Shown here piece after piece: positions 49,424-60,954 of a stretch of DNA of 64,000 nucleotides; within the stretch, counting starts at the first letter, position 1; the number at the start of each line of letters is the position of its first letter. The notes beneath the pieces are model-generated. The model saw only the letters and a program-made list of their open reading frames with translations. It did not search any database and was not told the origin of the DNA. This stretch comes from Citrobacter portucalensis. Lineage in GTDB: Bacteria > Pseudomonadota > Gammaproteobacteria > Enterobacterales > Enterobacteriaceae. The stretch lies in NCBI RefSeq assembly GCF_002042885.1, contig NZ_MVFY01000015.1, positions 1 to 64,000 of the forward strand, written 5' to 3'. The position numbers and the translations under genes were made by a program.

Positions 49424-50600
49424 ATTGCAGACCGCGCTCTTTCAGGCATTCGATACCCTGAATCTGCAACGCGTAAAAACGTTTAGCGTTCCCCCGGTTA
49501 CGTTATGTGGACTGGGAGCGCTCAGTACCTGCGGACAGGAAGCACAAACGCGCGGACTGACGCATATGTTCGTCATGGTTGACAGCTTTCTGCATCAGGC
49601 TGGGATGACCGCGGCACTGGAGCGCAGCCTGGCGATGAAAGGTGTGGCAATGACGCTGTGGCCATGTCCGGTAGGTGAACCGTGCATTACGGACGTCTGC
49701 GCGGCAGTCGCGCAACTGCGTGAATCAAAGTGCGACGGTGTCGTGGCTTTCGGCGGCGGTTCCGTGCTGGATGCCGCCAAGGCAGTGGCGTTGCTGGTGA
49801 CCAATCCTACCCAGACGCTGGCTGACATGGACGAGCGTAGCGTGTTACGCCCGCGTCTGCCGCTGATTGCCGTACCGACTACCGCCGGAACGGGCTCAGA
49901 AACCACGAACGTCACGGTGATTATCGACGCCGCGACCGGACTCAAAAAAGTGCTGGCCCACGCAACCCTGATGCCGGATGTGGCGATCCTTGACGCCGCA
50001 TTGACGGAAGGCGTGCCTGCGCACGTAACGGCGATGACCGGGATTGATGCACTGACGCACGCCGTTGAAGCGTATAGCGCACTGAACGCGACGCCGTTTA
50101 CCGACAGCCTGGCGATTGGTGCGATAGCGATGATCGGTAAATCGCTGCCGAAGGCCGTCGGCTACGGTCAGGATCTGGCGGCGCGCGAAAGCATGCTGCT
50201 GGCTTCCTGTATGGCCGGGATGGCGTTTTCCAGCGCTGGGCTTGGCCTGTGCCATGCGATGGCGCACCAGCCGGGGGCGACGTTGCACATTCCACACGGA
50301 CAGGCTAACGCCATGCTGCTTCCCACGGTAATGGGGTTCAACCGCATGGTGTGTCGTGAGCGCTTTAGCCATATCGGACGCGCGTTAACCAACAAGAAAT
50401 CGGACGATCGTGATGCTATCAACGCGGTCAGCGAGTTGATTAGCGAAGTGGGCCAGACCAAACGACTCTCTGACGTTGGGGCAAAGCCCGAGCAGTACAG
50501 CGCATGGGCTCACGCCGCGCTGGAGGATATTTGTATTCGCAGTAACCCACGCACCGCCACGCAGGCACAGATCATCGACCTGTACGCGGCTGCCGGGTAA
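49413..50600 (+). CDS. eutG: Ethanol dehydrogenase EutG
   Basis: A 395-residue iron-type alcohol dehydrogenase that reduces acetaldehyde to ethanol and recycles NAD inside the compartment. The NAD loop is GGGSVLDAAKAVALL near 97, and iron ligands are in TGIDALTHAVEAY and HIPHGQANAMLLP. The N-terminal stretch MQAELQTALFQAFDTL may be a targeting helix. The ATG at 49413 has ggaagga upstream; a longer frame at 49377 lies inside eutJ. A BIME separates it from eutH. Confidence 0.96.
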   Translation: MQAELQTALFQAFDTLNLQRVKTFSVPPVTLCGLGALSTCGQEAQTRGLTHMFVMVDSFLHQAGMTAALERSLAMKGVAMTLWPCPVGEPCITDVCAAVAQLRESKCDGVVAFGGGSVLDAAKAVALLVTNPTQTLADMDERSVLRPRLPLIAVPTTAGTGSETTNVTVIIDAATGLKKVLAHATLMPDVAILDAALTEGVPAHVTAMTGIDALTHAVEAYSALNATPFTDSLAIGAIAMIGKSLPKAVGYGQDLAARESMLLASCMAGMAFSSAGLGLCHAMAHQPGATLHIPHGQANAMLLPTVMGFNRMVCRERFSHIGRALTNKKSDDRDAINAVSELISEVGQTKRLSDVGAKPEQYSAWAHAALEDICIRSNPRTATQAQIIDLYAAAG

Positions 50601-50605
50601 TGCCT

Positions 50606-50691
50606 GTAGGCCGGATAAGGTGCTCGCACCACCATCCGGTAATAACACGGCGTTAATGCCGGAGGCGACGTAAACGTCTTATCCGGCCTAC
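50606..50691. repeat. BIME inside the eut operon (eutG-eutH)
   Basis: Two REP units, gtaggccggataagg...catccggt (50606-50640) and gccggaggcgacg...ttatccggcctac (50658-50691), fill the 119-base spacer between eutG and eutH. It is the only repeat inside the operon. Confidence 0.85.
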
Positions 50692-50719
50692 AAATCACAA
50701 ATGACAGGGAGTAGGGGCT

Positions 50720-51952
50720 ATGGGAATTAACGAAATCATCATGTACATCATGATGTTCTTTATGCTGATTGCCGCCGTGGACAGGATCCTGTCGCAGTTC
50801 GGCGGTTCGGCACGCTTCCTCGGTAAGTTCGGTAAGAGTATTGAGGGATCGGGCGGCCAGTTTGAAGAAGGTTTTATGGCGATGGGCGCGCTGGGTCTGG
50901 CGATGGTCGGTATGACCGCGCTGGCACCGGTTCTGGCGCATGTGCTCGGGCCAGTAATTATTCCGCTGTATGAAATGCTGGGCGCGAACCCGTCGATGTT
51001 TGCCGGAACGCTGCTGGCGTGCGATATGGGCGGCTTCTTCCTGGCGAAAGAACTGGCGGGCGGCGACGTTGCGGCGTGGCTGTACTCTGGCCTGATCCTC
51101 GGGGCGATGATGGGGCCGACGCTGGTCTTCTCCATTCCGGTTGCGCTGGGGATTATTGAACCGTCTGACCGTCGTTATCTGGCGCTGGGCGTGCTGGCGG
51201 GTATTGTCACCATTCCGATTGGTTGTATTGCGGGCGGTTTGATTGCGATGTACTCCGGCGTCGAAATCAACGGACAGCCGGTGGAGTTCACCTTCGCGCT
51301 GATCCTGATGAATATGATCCCGGTGCTGATCGTGGCTGTGCTGGTGGCGCTGGGACTGAAATTCATCCCGGAAAAAATGATCAACGGCTTCCAGATCTTC
51401 GCGAAATTCCTGGTAGCGCTGATCACCATCGGCCTGGCAGCAGCGGTGGTCAAATTCCTGCTCGGCTGGGAGCTGATCCCAGGTCTTGATCCTATCTTCA
51501 TGGCTCCGGGTGACAAGCCGGGTGAAGTGATGCGCGCCATCGAAGTTATCGGTTCTATTTCCTGCGTACTGCTCGGTGCGTACCCAATGGTACTGCTGCT
51601 GACCCGCTGGTTTGAAAAACCGCTGATGAGCGTCGGTAACCTGTTAAAAATCAATAATATTGCGGCTGCCGGTATGGTTGCGACGCTGGCGAACAACATC
51701 CCAATGTTCGGCATGATGAAGAATATGGATACCCGCGGCAAAGTGATCAACTGCGCCTTTGCGGTCTCCGCGGCCTTTGCACTGGGTGACCACTTAGGCT
51801 TCGCCGCTGCCAACATGAACGCGATGATCTTCCCGATGATTGTCGGCAAGTTGATTGGCGGCGTGACGGCGATTGGTGTGGCTATGCTGTTGGTACCGAA
51901 AGATGAAGATGTGCCAGCAGAAGTAGAAACCAACCCGGAGGCGCAATCGTGA
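50720..51952 (+). CDS. eutH: Ethanolamine permease EutH
   Basis: A 410-residue inner-membrane protein (408 in E. coli) with about 11 hydrophobic segments, e.g. IIMYIMMFFMLIAAVD at the N-terminus and MVGKLIGG-like repeats near the end (IVGKLIGGVTAIGVAMLLV). It imports ethanolamine when the outside concentration or pH is low. The ribosome site is cagggag. The last bases overlap the eutA GTG start (GTGA). Confidence 0.96.
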   Translation: MGINEIIMYIMMFFMLIAAVDRILSQFGGSARFLGKFGKSIEGSGGQFEEGFMAMGALGLAMVGMTALAPVLAHVLGPVIIPLYEMLGANPSMFAGTLLACDMGGFFLAKELAGGDVAAWLYSGLILGAMMGPTLVFSIPVALGIIEPSDRRYLALGVLAGIVTIPIGCIAGGLIAMYSGVEINGQPVEFTFALILMNMIPVLIVAVLVALGLKFIPEKMINGFQIFAKFLVALITIGLAAAVVKFLLGWELIPGLDPIFMAPGDKPGEVMRAIEVIGSISCVLLGAYPMVLLLTRWFEKPLMSVGNLLKINNIAAAGMVATLANNIPMFGMMKNMDTRGKVINCAFAVSAAFALGDHLGFAAANMNAMIFPMIVGKLIGGVTAIGVAMLLVPKDEDVPAEVETNPEAQS

Positions 51953-53352
51953 ATACTCGCCAGCTACTGAGCGTCGGTATCGATATCGGCACCACTACCA
52001 CTCAGGTGATTTTCTCGCGCCTTGAGTTAGTCAACCGTGCGGCAGTGTCGCAGGTGCCGCGCTACGAATTCATCAAACGCGAAATTAGCTGGCAAAGCCC
52101 GGTGTTCTTTACCCCCGTTGATAAGCAGGGCGGGTTGAAAGAGGCCGAACTTAAGGCGCTGATCCTCGCCCAGTATCAGGCGGCGGGTATTGCGCCTGAG
52201 ACTGTCGATTCCGGCGCGATCATCATCACCGGAGAAAGTGCCAAAACCCGTAATGCGCGTCCGGCGGTGATGACGCTCTCTCAGTCGCTGGGGGATTTTG
52301 TTGTGGCCAGCGCCGGTCCGCATCTGGAATCGGTGATTGCCGGTCACGGTGCGGGGGCACAAACCCTGTCCGAGCAGAAGTTGTGCCGCGTACTGAACAT
52401 CGATATCGGTGGCGGTACGTCGAACTACGTTCTGTTTGATGCTGGAAAGGTCAGCGGTTCGGCTTGCCTCAACGTCGGCGGGCGACTGCTGGAAACGAAC
52501 GGCCAGGGACGAGTAGTACATGCGCATCAGCCGGGGCAGATGATTGTTGATGACGTATTTGGTCCGGGCACCGACGCCCGAACCCTCAATGCGGCGCAGC
52601 TTGTTCAGGTAGCCCGACGGATGGCGGCGCTGATTGTGGAGGTGATTGACGGTACGTTATCACCTCTGGCGCAGGCGCTGATGCAAACCGGCCTGTTACC
52701 GGCGGGCGTGAAACCGGAAGTGATTACGTTGTCCGGCGGGGTGGGCGAGTGCTACCGCAACCAACCAGCCGATCCGTTCTGTTTTTCCGACATTGGCCCG
52801 CTGTTAGCAACGGCGCTGCATGAACATCCGCGCCTGCGTGAGATGAACGTGCAGTTCCCGGCGCAAACCGTGCGCGCCACGGTGATTGGCGCCGGTGCGC
52901 ATACGCTGTCGCTTTCGGGCAGCACCATCTGGCTGGAAGGCGTGGCGCTTCCGCTGCGCAATCTGCCGGTGGCGATTCCGGTTGATGAGGCTGATTTGGT
53001 GGCCGCCTGGCAACAGGCGCTAATGCAGCTCGATCTGGACCCGCAAACGGACGCCTACGTGCTGGCGCTGCCCGGTTCGCTGCCGGTGCGCTATGCCGCG
53101 CTGTTAACGGTGATTGATGCGCTGCTGGCCTTTGTCGCGCGCTATCCGAATCCGCATCCCCTGCTGGTGGTAGCCGAGCAGGATTTTGGTAAGGCCCTGG
53201 GCATGCTGTTACGCCCACAGTTACAGCAACACCCGCTGGCAGTCATCGATGAGGTGGTTGTCCGGGCGGGGGACTATATCGACATTGGTACGCCTCTTTT
53301 TGGCGGATCGGTTGTGCCGGTGACGGTGAAATCACTCGCATTTCCTTCCTGA
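51949..53352 (+). CDS. eutA: EutA reactivase of ethanolamine ammonia-lyase
   Basis: A 467-residue ASKHA-fold protein, same length as in E. coli, that exchanges damaged cobalamin on EutBC for adenosylcobalamin using ATP. The phosphate loops are GIDIGTTTTQVIF near 11 and NIDIGGGTSNYVLF near 150, with ITLSGGVGECY near 262. The start is GTG at 51949, overlapping the eutH stop, with cggaggcg upstream. Unlike E. coli K-12, no prophage lies between eutA and eutB. Confidence 0.96.
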   Translation: MNTRQLLSVGIDIGTTTTQVIFSRLELVNRAAVSQVPRYEFIKREISWQSPVFFTPVDKQGGLKEAELKALILAQYQAAGIAPETVDSGAIIITGESAKTRNARPAVMTLSQSLGDFVVASAGPHLESVIAGHGAGAQTLSEQKLCRVLNIDIGGGTSNYVLFDAGKVSGSACLNVGGRLLETNGQGRVVHAHQPGQMIVDDVFGPGTDARTLNAAQLVQVARRMAALIVEVIDGTLSPLAQALMQTGLLPAGVKPEVITLSGGVGECYRNQPADPFCFSDIGPLLATALHEHPRLREMNVQFPAQTVRATVIGAGAHTLSLSGSTIWLEGVALPLRNLPVAIPVDEADLVAAWQQALMQLDLDPQTDAYVLALPGSLPVRYAALLTVIDALLAFVARYPNPHPLLVVAEQDFGKALGMLLRPQLQQHPLAVIDEVVVRAGDYIDIGTPLFGGSVVPVTVKSLAFPS

Positions 53353-53363
53353 GGGAACGACTT

Positions 53364-54725
53364 ATGAAACTAAAGACCACATTGTTCGGCAATGTTTATC
53401 AGTTTAAGGATGTTAAAGAGGTGCTGGCAAAAGCCAACGAACTGCGTTCGGGGGATGTGCTGGCAGGAGTGGCTGCAACCAGTTCGCAGGAGCGCGTGGC
53501 GGCCAAGCAGGTACTGTCGGAAATGACGGTGGCGGATATCCGCAATAACCCGGTGATTTCCTATGAAGAGGACTGTGTTACTCGTCTGATTCAGGATGAC
53601 GTCAACGAGACGGCCTATAACCGTATCAAAAACTGGAGTATCAGCGAGCTGCGCGAGTACGTGCTGAGCGATGAAACCTCCGTTGATGACATTGCGTTTA
53701 CGCGAAAAGGGTTAACGTCGGAAGTGGTCGCTGCGGTAGCAAAAATCTGCTCTAACGCGGACCTGATCTACGGCGGTAAGAAAATGCCGGTGATCAAAAA
53801 GGCCAATACCACCATCGGTCTGCCGGGCACCTTCAGCTGCCGTTTGCAGCCGAACGACACCCGTGATGACGTGCAGAGTATTGCCGCACAAATCTACGAA
53901 GGGCTGTCCTTCGGGGCGGGCGATGCGGTGATCGGCGTAAACCCGGTAACGGATGACGTGGAAAACTTAAGCCGCGTACTGGATACCGTGTACGGCGTTA
54001 TCGACAAATTCAACATCCCGACCCAGGGCTGCGTACTGGCACACGTGACTACCCAGATCGAAGCGATTCGTCGCGGAGCGCCGGGCGGGCTGATTTTCCA
54101 GAGTATCTGCGGTAGCGAAAAAGGCTTAAAAGAGTTTGGCGTTGAGCTGGCCATGCTGGATGAAGCGCGCGCAGTGGGCGCTGAGTTCAACCGTATCGCC
54201 GGGGAAAACTGCCTGTACTTCGAAACCGGGCAAGGGTCTGCACTTTCCGCGGGCGCGAACTTCGGCGCCGATCAGGTGACGATGGAAGCGCGTAACTACG
54301 GGCTGGCACGCCACTATGATCCGTTCCTGGTGAACACCGTGGTGGGCTTTATCGGGCCGGAGTATCTCTACAACGACCGTCAGATTATTCGCGCGGGTCT
54401 GGAAGATCACTTTATGGGCAAGCTGAGCGGCATCTCAATGGGCTGCGACTGCTGCTACACCAACCATGCTGATGCTGACCAGAACCTTAACGAAAATCTG
54501 ATGATTCTGCTCGCCACCGCTGGCTGCAACTACATCATGGGCATGCCGCTCGGTGACGACATCATGCTCAACTATCAGACCACCGCCTTCCATGACACCG
54601 CGACCGTGCGTCAGCTGCTGAACCTGCGTCCGTCGCCGGAGTTTGAACGCTGGCTGGAAACCATGGGCATTATGGCAAACGGTCGCCTGACCAAACGGGC
54701 GGGCGATCCGTCACTGTTCTTCTGA
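53364..54725 (+). CDS. eutB: Ethanolamine ammonia-lyase large subunit
   Basis: A 453-residue TIM-barrel subunit, same length as in E. coli, that carries the ethanolamine site and, with EutC, splits ethanolamine into acetaldehyde and ammonia by a B12 radical reaction. Conserved elements include GLPGTFSCRLQPNDTRDDVQ, GAGDAVIGVNPVTDD, FETGQGSALSAGANFGADQ and the end KRAGDPSLFF. It starts 11 bases after eutA, with gagggaacg before it, and is followed 20 bases later by eutC. Confidence 0.98.
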   Translation: MKLKTTLFGNVYQFKDVKEVLAKANELRSGDVLAGVAATSSQERVAAKQVLSEMTVADIRNNPVISYEEDCVTRLIQDDVNETAYNRIKNWSISELREYVLSDETSVDDIAFTRKGLTSEVVAAVAKICSNADLIYGGKKMPVIKKANTTIGLPGTFSCRLQPNDTRDDVQSIAAQIYEGLSFGAGDAVIGVNPVTDDVENLSRVLDTVYGVIDKFNIPTQGCVLAHVTTQIEAIRRGAPGGLIFQSICGSEKGLKEFGVELAMLDEARAVGAEFNRIAGENCLYFETGQGSALSAGANFGADQVTMEARNYGLARHYDPFLVNTVVGFIGPEYLYNDRQIIRAGLEDHFMGKLSGISMGCDCCYTNHADADQNLNENLMILLATAGCNYIMGMPLGDDIMLNYQTTAFHDTATVRQLLNLRPSPEFERWLETMGIMANGRLTKRAGDPSLFF

Positions 54726-54745
54726 TGACGCGGGGATGACACACG

Positions 54746-55642
54746 ATGGATCAAAAACAGATTGAAGAAATTGTACGCAGCGTAATGGCGTCAATGGGTG
54801 AGTCTCAACCGCAGGCTCAAGAACCGTCAGCACCAGCAAAATGCAGCACCACGCAGTGCGCCGCGCCGACCGGTGAAAGCTGCGCGATGGACTTAGGCTC
54901 AGCCGAAGCCAAAGCGTGGATTGGCGTTGAGAATCCGCACCGTGCAGAGGTGTTGACTGAACTTCGCCGTAGCACCGCTGCGCGTGTATGTACCGGTCGT
55001 GCCGGTCCTCGTCCGCGTACCCAGGCGCTGCTGCGTTTCCTGGCTGACCACTCGCGTTCGAAAGATACGGTATTGAAAGAAGTGCCGGAAGAGTGGGTAA
55101 AAGCCCAGGGGCTGCTGGAAGTGCGCTCGGAAATCAGCGACAAAAACCTGTATCTGACGCGTCCGGATATGGGGCGTCGTCTGAGTGCGGAAGCCATTGA
55201 AGCACTGAAATCACAGTGTGTAATGAATCCGGATGTGCAGGTGATTATTTCTGATGGCCTGTCTACCGACGCGATTACCGCTAACTATGAAGAGATCCTG
55301 CCGCCGCTGTTGTCGGGCTTAAAACAGGCCGGATTGAAGGTCGGGACGCCGTTCTTTGTTCGCTATGGGCGCGTGAAAATCGAAGATCAGATCGGCGAAC
55401 TGCTGGGTGCAAAAGCGGTGATCCTGCTGGTTGGTGAACGTCCGGGCCTCGGCCAGTCGGAAAGTCTTTCTTGCTATGCCGTCTATTCGCCGCGTGTGGC
55501 GACCACCGTTGAGGCTGATCGTACCTGTATCTCGAACATTCACCAGGGCGGTACGCCACCGGTTGAAGCGGCGGCGGTGATTGTGGATTTGGCCAAGCGC
55601 ATGCTGGAGCAAAAAGCATCCGGCATCAATATGACCCGTTAA
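54746..55642 (+). CDS. eutC: Ethanolamine ammonia-lyase small subunit
   Basis: A 298-residue B12-binding subunit (about 295 in E. coli). The first 20 residues ([20 protein letters not shown]) are the known encapsulation helix that draws EutBC into the compartment. A cysteine- and alanine-rich linker follows ([14 protein letters not shown]), then the conserved core beginning [20 protein letters not shown] and the cobalamin domain with [13 protein letters not shown] and [18 protein letters not shown]. Confidence 0.97.
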   Translation: MDQKQIEEIVRSVMASMGESQPQAQEPSAPAKCSTTQCAAPTGESCAMDLGSAEAKAWIGVENPHRAEVLTELRRSTAARVCTGRAGPRPRTQALLRFLADHSRSKDTVLKEVPEEWVKAQGLLEVRSEISDKNLYLTRPDMGRRLSAEAIEALKSQCVMNPDVQVIISDGLSTDAITANYEEILPPLLSGLKQAGLKVGTPFFVRYGRVKIEDQIGELLGAKAVILLVGERPGLGQSESLSCYAVYSPRVATTVEADRTCISNIHQGGTPPVEAAAVIVDLAKRMLEQKASGINMTR

Positions 55643-55651
55643 GGAGGCATC

Positions 55652-56311
55652 ATGCCAGCATTAGATTTAATTAGACCTTCAGTCACCGCAATGCGTGTGA
55701 TTGCCTCGGTAAATGACGGTTTTGCCCGCGAACTTAAATTACCGCCACATATACGTAGCCTCGGACTCATCACAGCAGATTCTGATGACGTGGCGTATAT
55801 TGCCGCAGACGAAGCGACAAAACAGGCAATGGTCGAAGTGGTTTATGGCCGCTCGCTGTATGCCGGTGCGGCGCACAGTCCCTCTCCAACATCGGGCGAA
55901 GTGCTGATTATGCTCGGTGGACCAAACCCGGCCGAAGTTCGCGCGGGTCTGGACGCGATGGTGGCCAATATTGAAAGCGGGGCGGCATTCCAGTGGGCGA
56001 ATGACGCAGAAGATACCGCCTTCCTGGCGCATGTGGTTTCGCGTACCGGTTCGTATCTCTCCGCAACCGCGGGATGCCGACTGGGCGATCCGATGGCGTA
56101 TCTGGTAGCACCGCCGCTGGAAGCGACATTTGGTATTGATGCCGCGCTGAAATCTGCCGATGTACAACTGGTGACCTATGTACCTCCGCCGTCAGAAACT
56201 AACTATTCAGCCGCGTTTTTGACCGGTAGCCAGGCCGCTTGTAAAGCCGCATGTAACGCCTTTGCCGATGCCGTTCTGGATATTGCCCGTAATCCAATCC
56301 AGCGCGCGTAA
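55652..56311 (+). CDS. eutL: Microcompartment trimer shell protein EutL
   Basis: A 219-residue protein with two tandem BMC domains, forming trimers with a gated central pore for the larger metabolites. The N-terminal part begins [19 protein letters not shown], and the conserved [21 protein letters not shown] and [20 protein letters not shown] stretches are present. The site taaggagg precedes it. eutK follows 11 bases later. Confidence 0.97.
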   Translation: MPALDLIRPSVTAMRVIASVNDGFARELKLPPHIRSLGLITADSDDVAYIAADEATKQAMVEVVYGRSLYAGAAHSPSPTSGEVLIMLGGPNPAEVRAGLDAMVANIESGAAFQWANDAEDTAFLAHVVSRTGSYLSATAGCRLGDPMAYLVAPPLEATFGIDAALKSADVQLVTYVPPPSETNYSAAFLTGSQAACKAACNAFADAVLDIARNPIQRA

Positions 56312-56322
56312 GAGAGGTAGTG

Positions 56323-56853
56323 ATGATCAATGCACTGGGATTACTGGAAGTGGATGGCATGGTGGCTGCCGTGGACGCGGCCGATGCCATGCTGAAAGCC
56401 GCGAACGTGCGTCTGCTTAGCCACGAAGTGCTCGATCCTGGTCGGCTGACGCTGGTGGTGGAAGGCGATCTGGCGGCATGCCGCGCAGCGCTGGATGCTG
56501 GCAGTGCAGCCGCAGCGCGTACGGGCCGTGTTATCAGCCGTAAGGAAATAGGCCGGCCGGACGATGACACCCAGTGGCTGATCGGCGGTTTTAAACGCCA
56601 GCCGAAGAAACCTGAACAGAAGCCAGAAGCGAAAACAGAAGTGAAACCAGAGAAGACACAGGACGCCCCAGTGACGTCTGAATCCTCTGCCCAACTTCTG
56701 ACGCTGTTAGCATCGGTCCGTCAAGGAATGACGGCAGGGGAAGTGGCGGCCCACTTTGGCTGGTCACTTGATGAAGCCAGAAATGCGCTGGAACAGCTCT
56801 TTTCTGATGGAGCGTTGCGTAAACGCAGTAGTCGCTACCGCTTAAAAAATTAA
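56323..56853 (+). CDS. eutK: Microcompartment shell protein EutK
   Basis: A 176-residue protein: one BMC domain (about 1-92, beginning MINALGLLEVDGMVAAVDA), a long charged linker (about 93-125, rich in K, P, E and Q, with two near-repeats of KPEAKTE/KPEKTQ type), and a C-terminal winged-helix-like domain (about 126-176, VRQGMTAGEVAAHFGWSLDEA and RKRSSRYRLK) that may bind nucleic acid. It is about ten residues longer than E. coli EutK, the difference lying in the linker. The ATG at 56323 has gagagg five bases away; a GTG one codon earlier is too close. Confidence 0.94.
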   Translation: MINALGLLEVDGMVAAVDAADAMLKAANVRLLSHEVLDPGRLTLVVEGDLAACRAALDAGSAAAARTGRVISRKEIGRPDDDTQWLIGGFKRQPKKPEQKPEAKTEVKPEKTQDAPVTSESSAQLLTLLASVRQGMTAGEVAAHFGWSLDEARNALEQLFSDGALRKRSSRYRLKN

Positions 56854-56864
56854 CCTGTCGGAGG

Positions 56865-56891
56865 GCCGGGGGCTTCGTTGAAGCTTCCGGC
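56865..56891 (+). terminator. Hairpin just before eutR
   Basis: The sequence gccgg-ggg-cttc-gttg-aagc-tt-ccggc forms an interrupted stem of about ten base pairs between eutK and eutR. It is followed by ttaaaagatc and the eutR ATG at 56902, with no good ribosome site of its own; the only AGG-like purines lie on the left arm side. It may partly end the operon or hold down eutR translation. Confidence 0.5.
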
Positions 56892-56901
56892 TTAAAAGAT
56901 C

Positions 56902-57954
56902 ATGAAAAAGAACCGTACTGCAAACTTGCACCATCTTTATCATGAAGTATTACCCGAAGACGTTAAACTGACGCCGAAAGTGGAAGTGGACAACGTTCAC
57001 CAACGGCGAACAACGGATGTGTATGAGCACGCGCTGACGATTACCGCCTGGCAGCAGATCTACGACCAGCTGCATCCGGGAAAATTTCATGGCGAGTTCA
57101 CGGAAATCCTGCTCGATGATATTCAGGTGTTCCGTGAATACACCGGACTGGCGCTGCGTCAGTCGTGCCTTGTCTGGCCAAACTCATTTTGGTTTGGCAT
57201 TCCGGCCACGCGCGGCGAGCAGGGATTTATTGGTACCCAGTGTTTGGGTAGCGCTGAAATTGCCACCCGCCCAGGCGGGACGGAGTTTGAACTGAGTACG
57301 CCGGATGATTACACCATTTTGGGTGTCGTCATTTCGGAAGAGGCCATAGCTCGTCAGGCCAACTTCCTGCATAACCCGGAAAGGGTGTTGCATATGCTGC
57401 GCAATCAGTCGGCGCTGGAAGTTAAAGAACAACACAAAGCCGCGCTATGGGGCTTTGTGCAGCAGGCGCTGGCGACGTTTAGTGAGAATCCTGAAAACCT
57501 TCACCAACCCGCGGTGCGTAAAGTGTTGGGGGATAACCTGCTGCTGGCGATGGGCACCATGCTGGAAGAAGCGCAGCCGATTATGACTGCGGAGAGCATC
57601 AGCCATCAGAGCTATCGTCGCTTGCTGTCACGTGCGCGCGAATATGTGCTGGAAAATATGTCAGAGCCGCTGACCGTGCTCGACTTATGCAATCAGCTGC
57701 ACGTTAGCCGCCGGACGTTGCAAAACGCCTTTCACGCGATCCTCGGTATTGGCCCGAATGCCTGGTTGAAACGTATTCGCCTGAACGCCGTGCGCCGTGA
57801 GTTGATAAGCCCATGGTCGCAGAGTGCGACGGTGAAAGACGCCGCCATGCAGTGGGGATTCTGGCATTTAGGGCAGTTTGCCACCGACTACCAGCAGCTG
57901 TTTGCGGAGAAACCGTCGTTGACGCTGCATCAGCGTATGCGCCAGTGGGCATGA
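56902..57954 (+). CDS. eutR: EutR AraC-family activator of the eut operon
   Basis: A 350-residue regulator, equal in length to E. coli EutR, that senses ethanolamine together with adenosylcobalamin and activates the eut promoter. The first 240 residues are the sensing domain; the C-terminal 100 hold two helix-turn-helix motifs, [21 protein letters not shown] (split around residue 260-280) and [21 protein letters not shown] near 315. It is the last gene of the operon, 48 bases after eutK behind a hairpin, which suits a positive loop with low basal synthesis. Confidence 0.97.
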   Translation: MKKNRTANLHHLYHEVLPEDVKLTPKVEVDNVHQRRTTDVYEHALTITAWQQIYDQLHPGKFHGEFTEILLDDIQVFREYTGLALRQSCLVWPNSFWFGIPATRGEQGFIGTQCLGSAEIATRPGGTEFELSTPDDYTILGVVISEEAIARQANFLHNPERVLHMLRNQSALEVKEQHKAALWGFVQQALATFSENPENLHQPAVRKVLGDNLLLAMGTMLEEAQPIMTAESISHQSYRRLLSRAREYVLENMSEPLTVLDLCNQLHVSRRTLQNAFHAILGIGPNAWLKRIRLNAVRRELISPWSQSATVKDAAMQWGFWHLGQFATDYQQLFAEKPSLTLHQRMRQWA

Positions 57955-57965
57955 TGAGATTATTG

Positions 57966-58048
57966 TGCCGGATGCGACGCTAACGCGTCTTATCCGGCCT
58001 ACGGGTTTGCTGTTGTTGCAGGCCTGATAAGCGTAGCGCCATCAGGCA
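57966..58048. repeat. BIME between eutR and hemF
   Basis: Two palindromes, tgccggatgcgacgct...ttatccggcctac (57966-58002) and aggcctgataagcg...catcaggca (58020-58048), lie between the convergent ends of eutR and hemF. The hemF stop codon begins two bases later. Confidence 0.85.
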
Positions 58049-58049
58049 A

Positions 58050-59821
<1,772 letters not shown>

Positions 59822-60033
59822 ACGGCCTGAGTTGTAAAAAAAAGGTTCTAAACGTTATATCGTATCGCGTAGTCCGTTGCGACGGATCGAGATAAGAATT
59901 GTTTTACTTTTCATTTCAATACGTGACAATTCCGTATTATGCCATTTTTTCCGCCGCTTCGCGTCAGATATTGGCTAAATCAGCCGTTCGCGCCATAATC
60001 GCTTTTTAACGTCCTGAAAAGGTACCCAATACC

Positions 60034-60459
60034 ATGGAAATACGCGTTTTTCGCCAGGAAGATTTCGAAGAGGTGATCACCCTCTGGGAGCGTTGTGATT
60101 TGCTGCGTCCATGGAACGACCCTGAAATGGACATCGAACGTAAAGTCAATCATGACGTCAGCTTGTTCCTCGTTGCTGAAGTGAACGGCGAGGTGGTCGG
60201 TACGGTGATGGGCGGATACGACGGGCATCGCGGTTCCGCCTATTACTTGGGCGTGCATCCTGAGTTTCGCGGTCGCGGCATCGCCAATGCGCTGCTCAAC
60301 CGGCTGGAGAAAAAGCTCATTGCCCGCGGTTGTCCGAAGATTCAAATCATGGTGCGTGACGATAACGACGTCGTACAGGGCATGTATGAACGTTTGGGCT
60401 ATGAACACGCGGATGTACTCAATCTGGGCAAGCGTTTGATCGAAGATGAAGAGTACTGA
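60034..60459 (+). CDS. ypeA: GNAT acetyltransferase YpeA
   Basis: A 141-residue GNAT-family N-acetyltransferase equal to E. coli YpeA. The acetyl-CoA binding motif is [19 protein letters not shown] near residue 77, preceded by the strand [18 protein letters not shown]. The E. coli protein has been listed among lysine acetyltransferases; its natural substrate is open. yfeZ starts 14 bases inside its end, so the two are translationally coupled. Divergent from amiA. Confidence 0.93.
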   Translation: MEIRVFRQEDFEEVITLWERCDLLRPWNDPEMDIERKVNHDVSLFLVAEVNGEVVGTVMGGYDGHRGSAYYLGVHPEFRGRGIANALLNRLEKKLIARGCPKIQIMVRDDNDVVQGMYERLGYEHADVLNLGKRLIEDEEY

Positions 60460-60895
60460 GTTTCATCCGGCCGACTATGACGGTCATGGGCGTCTGCGCC
60501 TGCCTTTTCTCTTCTGGTGCGTACTGCTGCTGCAGGCACGCACCTGGGTTTTGTTCGTGATTGCCGGTTCTTCCCGTGAGCAGGGCAACACCTTGCTGAA
60601 TCTGTTTTATCCCGATCATGACGCATTCTGGCTGGGGTTGCTTCCCGGCGTTCCCGCCGTGTTGGCGTTTTTACTCAGCGGGCGACGCTTTGCGTTTCCG
60701 GTGCTCTGGCGCTGGCTGCGCGGATTATTGATTTTCGCTCAACTGGTGCTGCTGTGCTGGCAGCCGGTGATGTGGCTGGCAGGCGATCCGCTCAATGGCG
60801 TCGGGCTGGCGCTGCTGGTGGCGGATATTGTCGCGCTGATCTGGCTGTTAACCAATCAACGTCTGCGCGCCTGTTTTTCCCTTGAGAAAGAATAA
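60446..60895 (+). CDS. yfeZ: Inner membrane protein YfeZ (DUF2919)
   Basis: A 149-residue membrane protein close to E. coli YfeZ. Hydrophobic segments are seen at about 22-42 ([19 protein letters not shown]), 65-80, 95-115 and 120-138 ([16 protein letters not shown]), giving perhaps four helices with a soluble N-terminus ([16 protein letters not shown]). The family has no known function. Its ATG lies inside the ypeA end. yfeY follows after 59 bases. Confidence 0.88.
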   Translation: MKSTEFHPADYDGHGRLRLPFLFWCVLLLQARTWVLFVIAGSSREQGNTLLNLFYPDHDAFWLGLLPGVPAVLAFLLSGRRFAFPVLWRWLRGLLIFAQLVLLCWQPVMWLAGDPLNGVGLALLVADIVALIWLLTNQRLRACFSLEKE

Positions 60896-60954
60896 CGGCA
60901 CTTTTTGGGGAAACCGGACTCCAAGCACCGTTGATAAATAAGGAAGGAAGTGAA

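Noticed and set aside
43095-57954. eut locus as a horizontally acquired island
   Set aside because: Gene order, composition and flanks (maeB, hemF) equal those of E. coli and Salmonella, so it is the ancestral locus; no integrase or attachment repeat is seen.
59880-59935. Possible CpxR box upstream of amiA (gttttacttttcattt)
   Set aside because: Only one half-site agrees with GTAAA-N5-GTAAA in the right orientation; too weak to call.
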